The notes beneath the pieces were generated by a model that saw nothing but the letters and a program-made list of their open reading frames with translations, did not search any database and was not told where the DNA came from. From Candidatus Paceibacter sp. (GTDB taxonomy: Bacteria > Patescibacteriota > Patescibacteriia > Magasanikbacterales > UBA922): a stretch of 41,424 nucleotides of DNA. Where the stretch lies: the NCBI GenBank assembly GCA_020725175.1, contig DYFM01000011.1:896-42319 (forward strand), given 5' to 3'. The translations under genes and the position numbers were made by a program. Within the stretch, counting starts at the first letter, position 1, and every line of letters starts with the position of its first letter. Of this stretch, positions 41,372 through 41,424 are shown piece by piece.

Positions 41372-41424
41372 TAACTCATTTAGTGTTTTTCACACAAATG
41401 TGCTAAAATTAGTGTAGTATATCC

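Overview
The window looks like a chromosomal segment of a small-genome Patescibacteria (CPR) bacterium. This is inferred from gene content and style. The DNA is AT-rich, and an F-type ATP synthase operon sits beside basic translation and repair genes. The delta subunit is short, a PriA-like protein has lost its helicase motifs, and UvrA is shortened. Many small proteins have no recognisable family. UGA serves only as a stop, so this is not a recoded Gracilibacteria/Absconditabacteria lineage. I saw no tRNA, rRNA or CRISPR.

Layout. (1) 1-7.7 kb, minus strand: a truncated tRNA-dihydrouridine synthase and a complete ATP synthase operon (AtpI/AtpZ-like, atpB, E, F, H, A, G, D, C) driven by one strong promoter at about 7.68 kb. 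(2) 7.8-15.0 kb, minus strand: rsmI, a lipoprotein, metG, an unknown protein, a tRNA-dependent cyclodipeptide synthase, cvpA, a small membrane protein, tatD and two unknown genes. (3) 15.2-23.3 kb, plus strand: a cell-wall protein fusing a lysozyme-like domain, KW-type repeats and a DD-carboxypeptidase; a LigB/MEMO-like protein; degenerate priA; def; fmt; an O-antigen-ligase-like membrane protein. (4) 23.3-27.0 kb, minus strand: a DUF559 nuclease gene between related hairpin repeats, thioredoxin, a four-helix-bundle protein and infB. (5) 27.1-28.35 kb: no convincing protein gene, but a series of five or six plus-strand units, most with a sigma70-like promoter, strong hairpins and an intrinsic terminator. 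This looks like an array of small structured RNAs. (6) 28.4-32.8 kb, minus strand: two PH-like proteins, pyrophosphatase, a decaying cluster of small genes, a second DUF559 gene with inverted hairpin repeats, a methyltransferase, and a GC-rich pair of micro-ORFs. (7) 32.9-41.4 kb: truB, rny and HU (plus), uvrA (minus), an SlyD-like isomerase and a lipoprotein (plus), and a SanA/YdcF-like protein (minus).

Most of the named genes serve translation (rsmI, metG, def, fmt, infB, truB, dus), energy (atp, ppa), RNA turnover (rny), DNA repair and architecture (uvrA, HU, priA) and the envelope.

Two features stand out beyond the genes. Nearly every gap between genes is filled with short degenerate words repeated several times, often followed by their reverse complement. 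The same vocabulary also appears in frame inside metG, truB, uvrA and a methyltransferase, at surface-loop or linker positions. The second is the RNA array at 27-28 kb. These, with the DUF559/hairpin units, are the best candidates for undescribed biology here.
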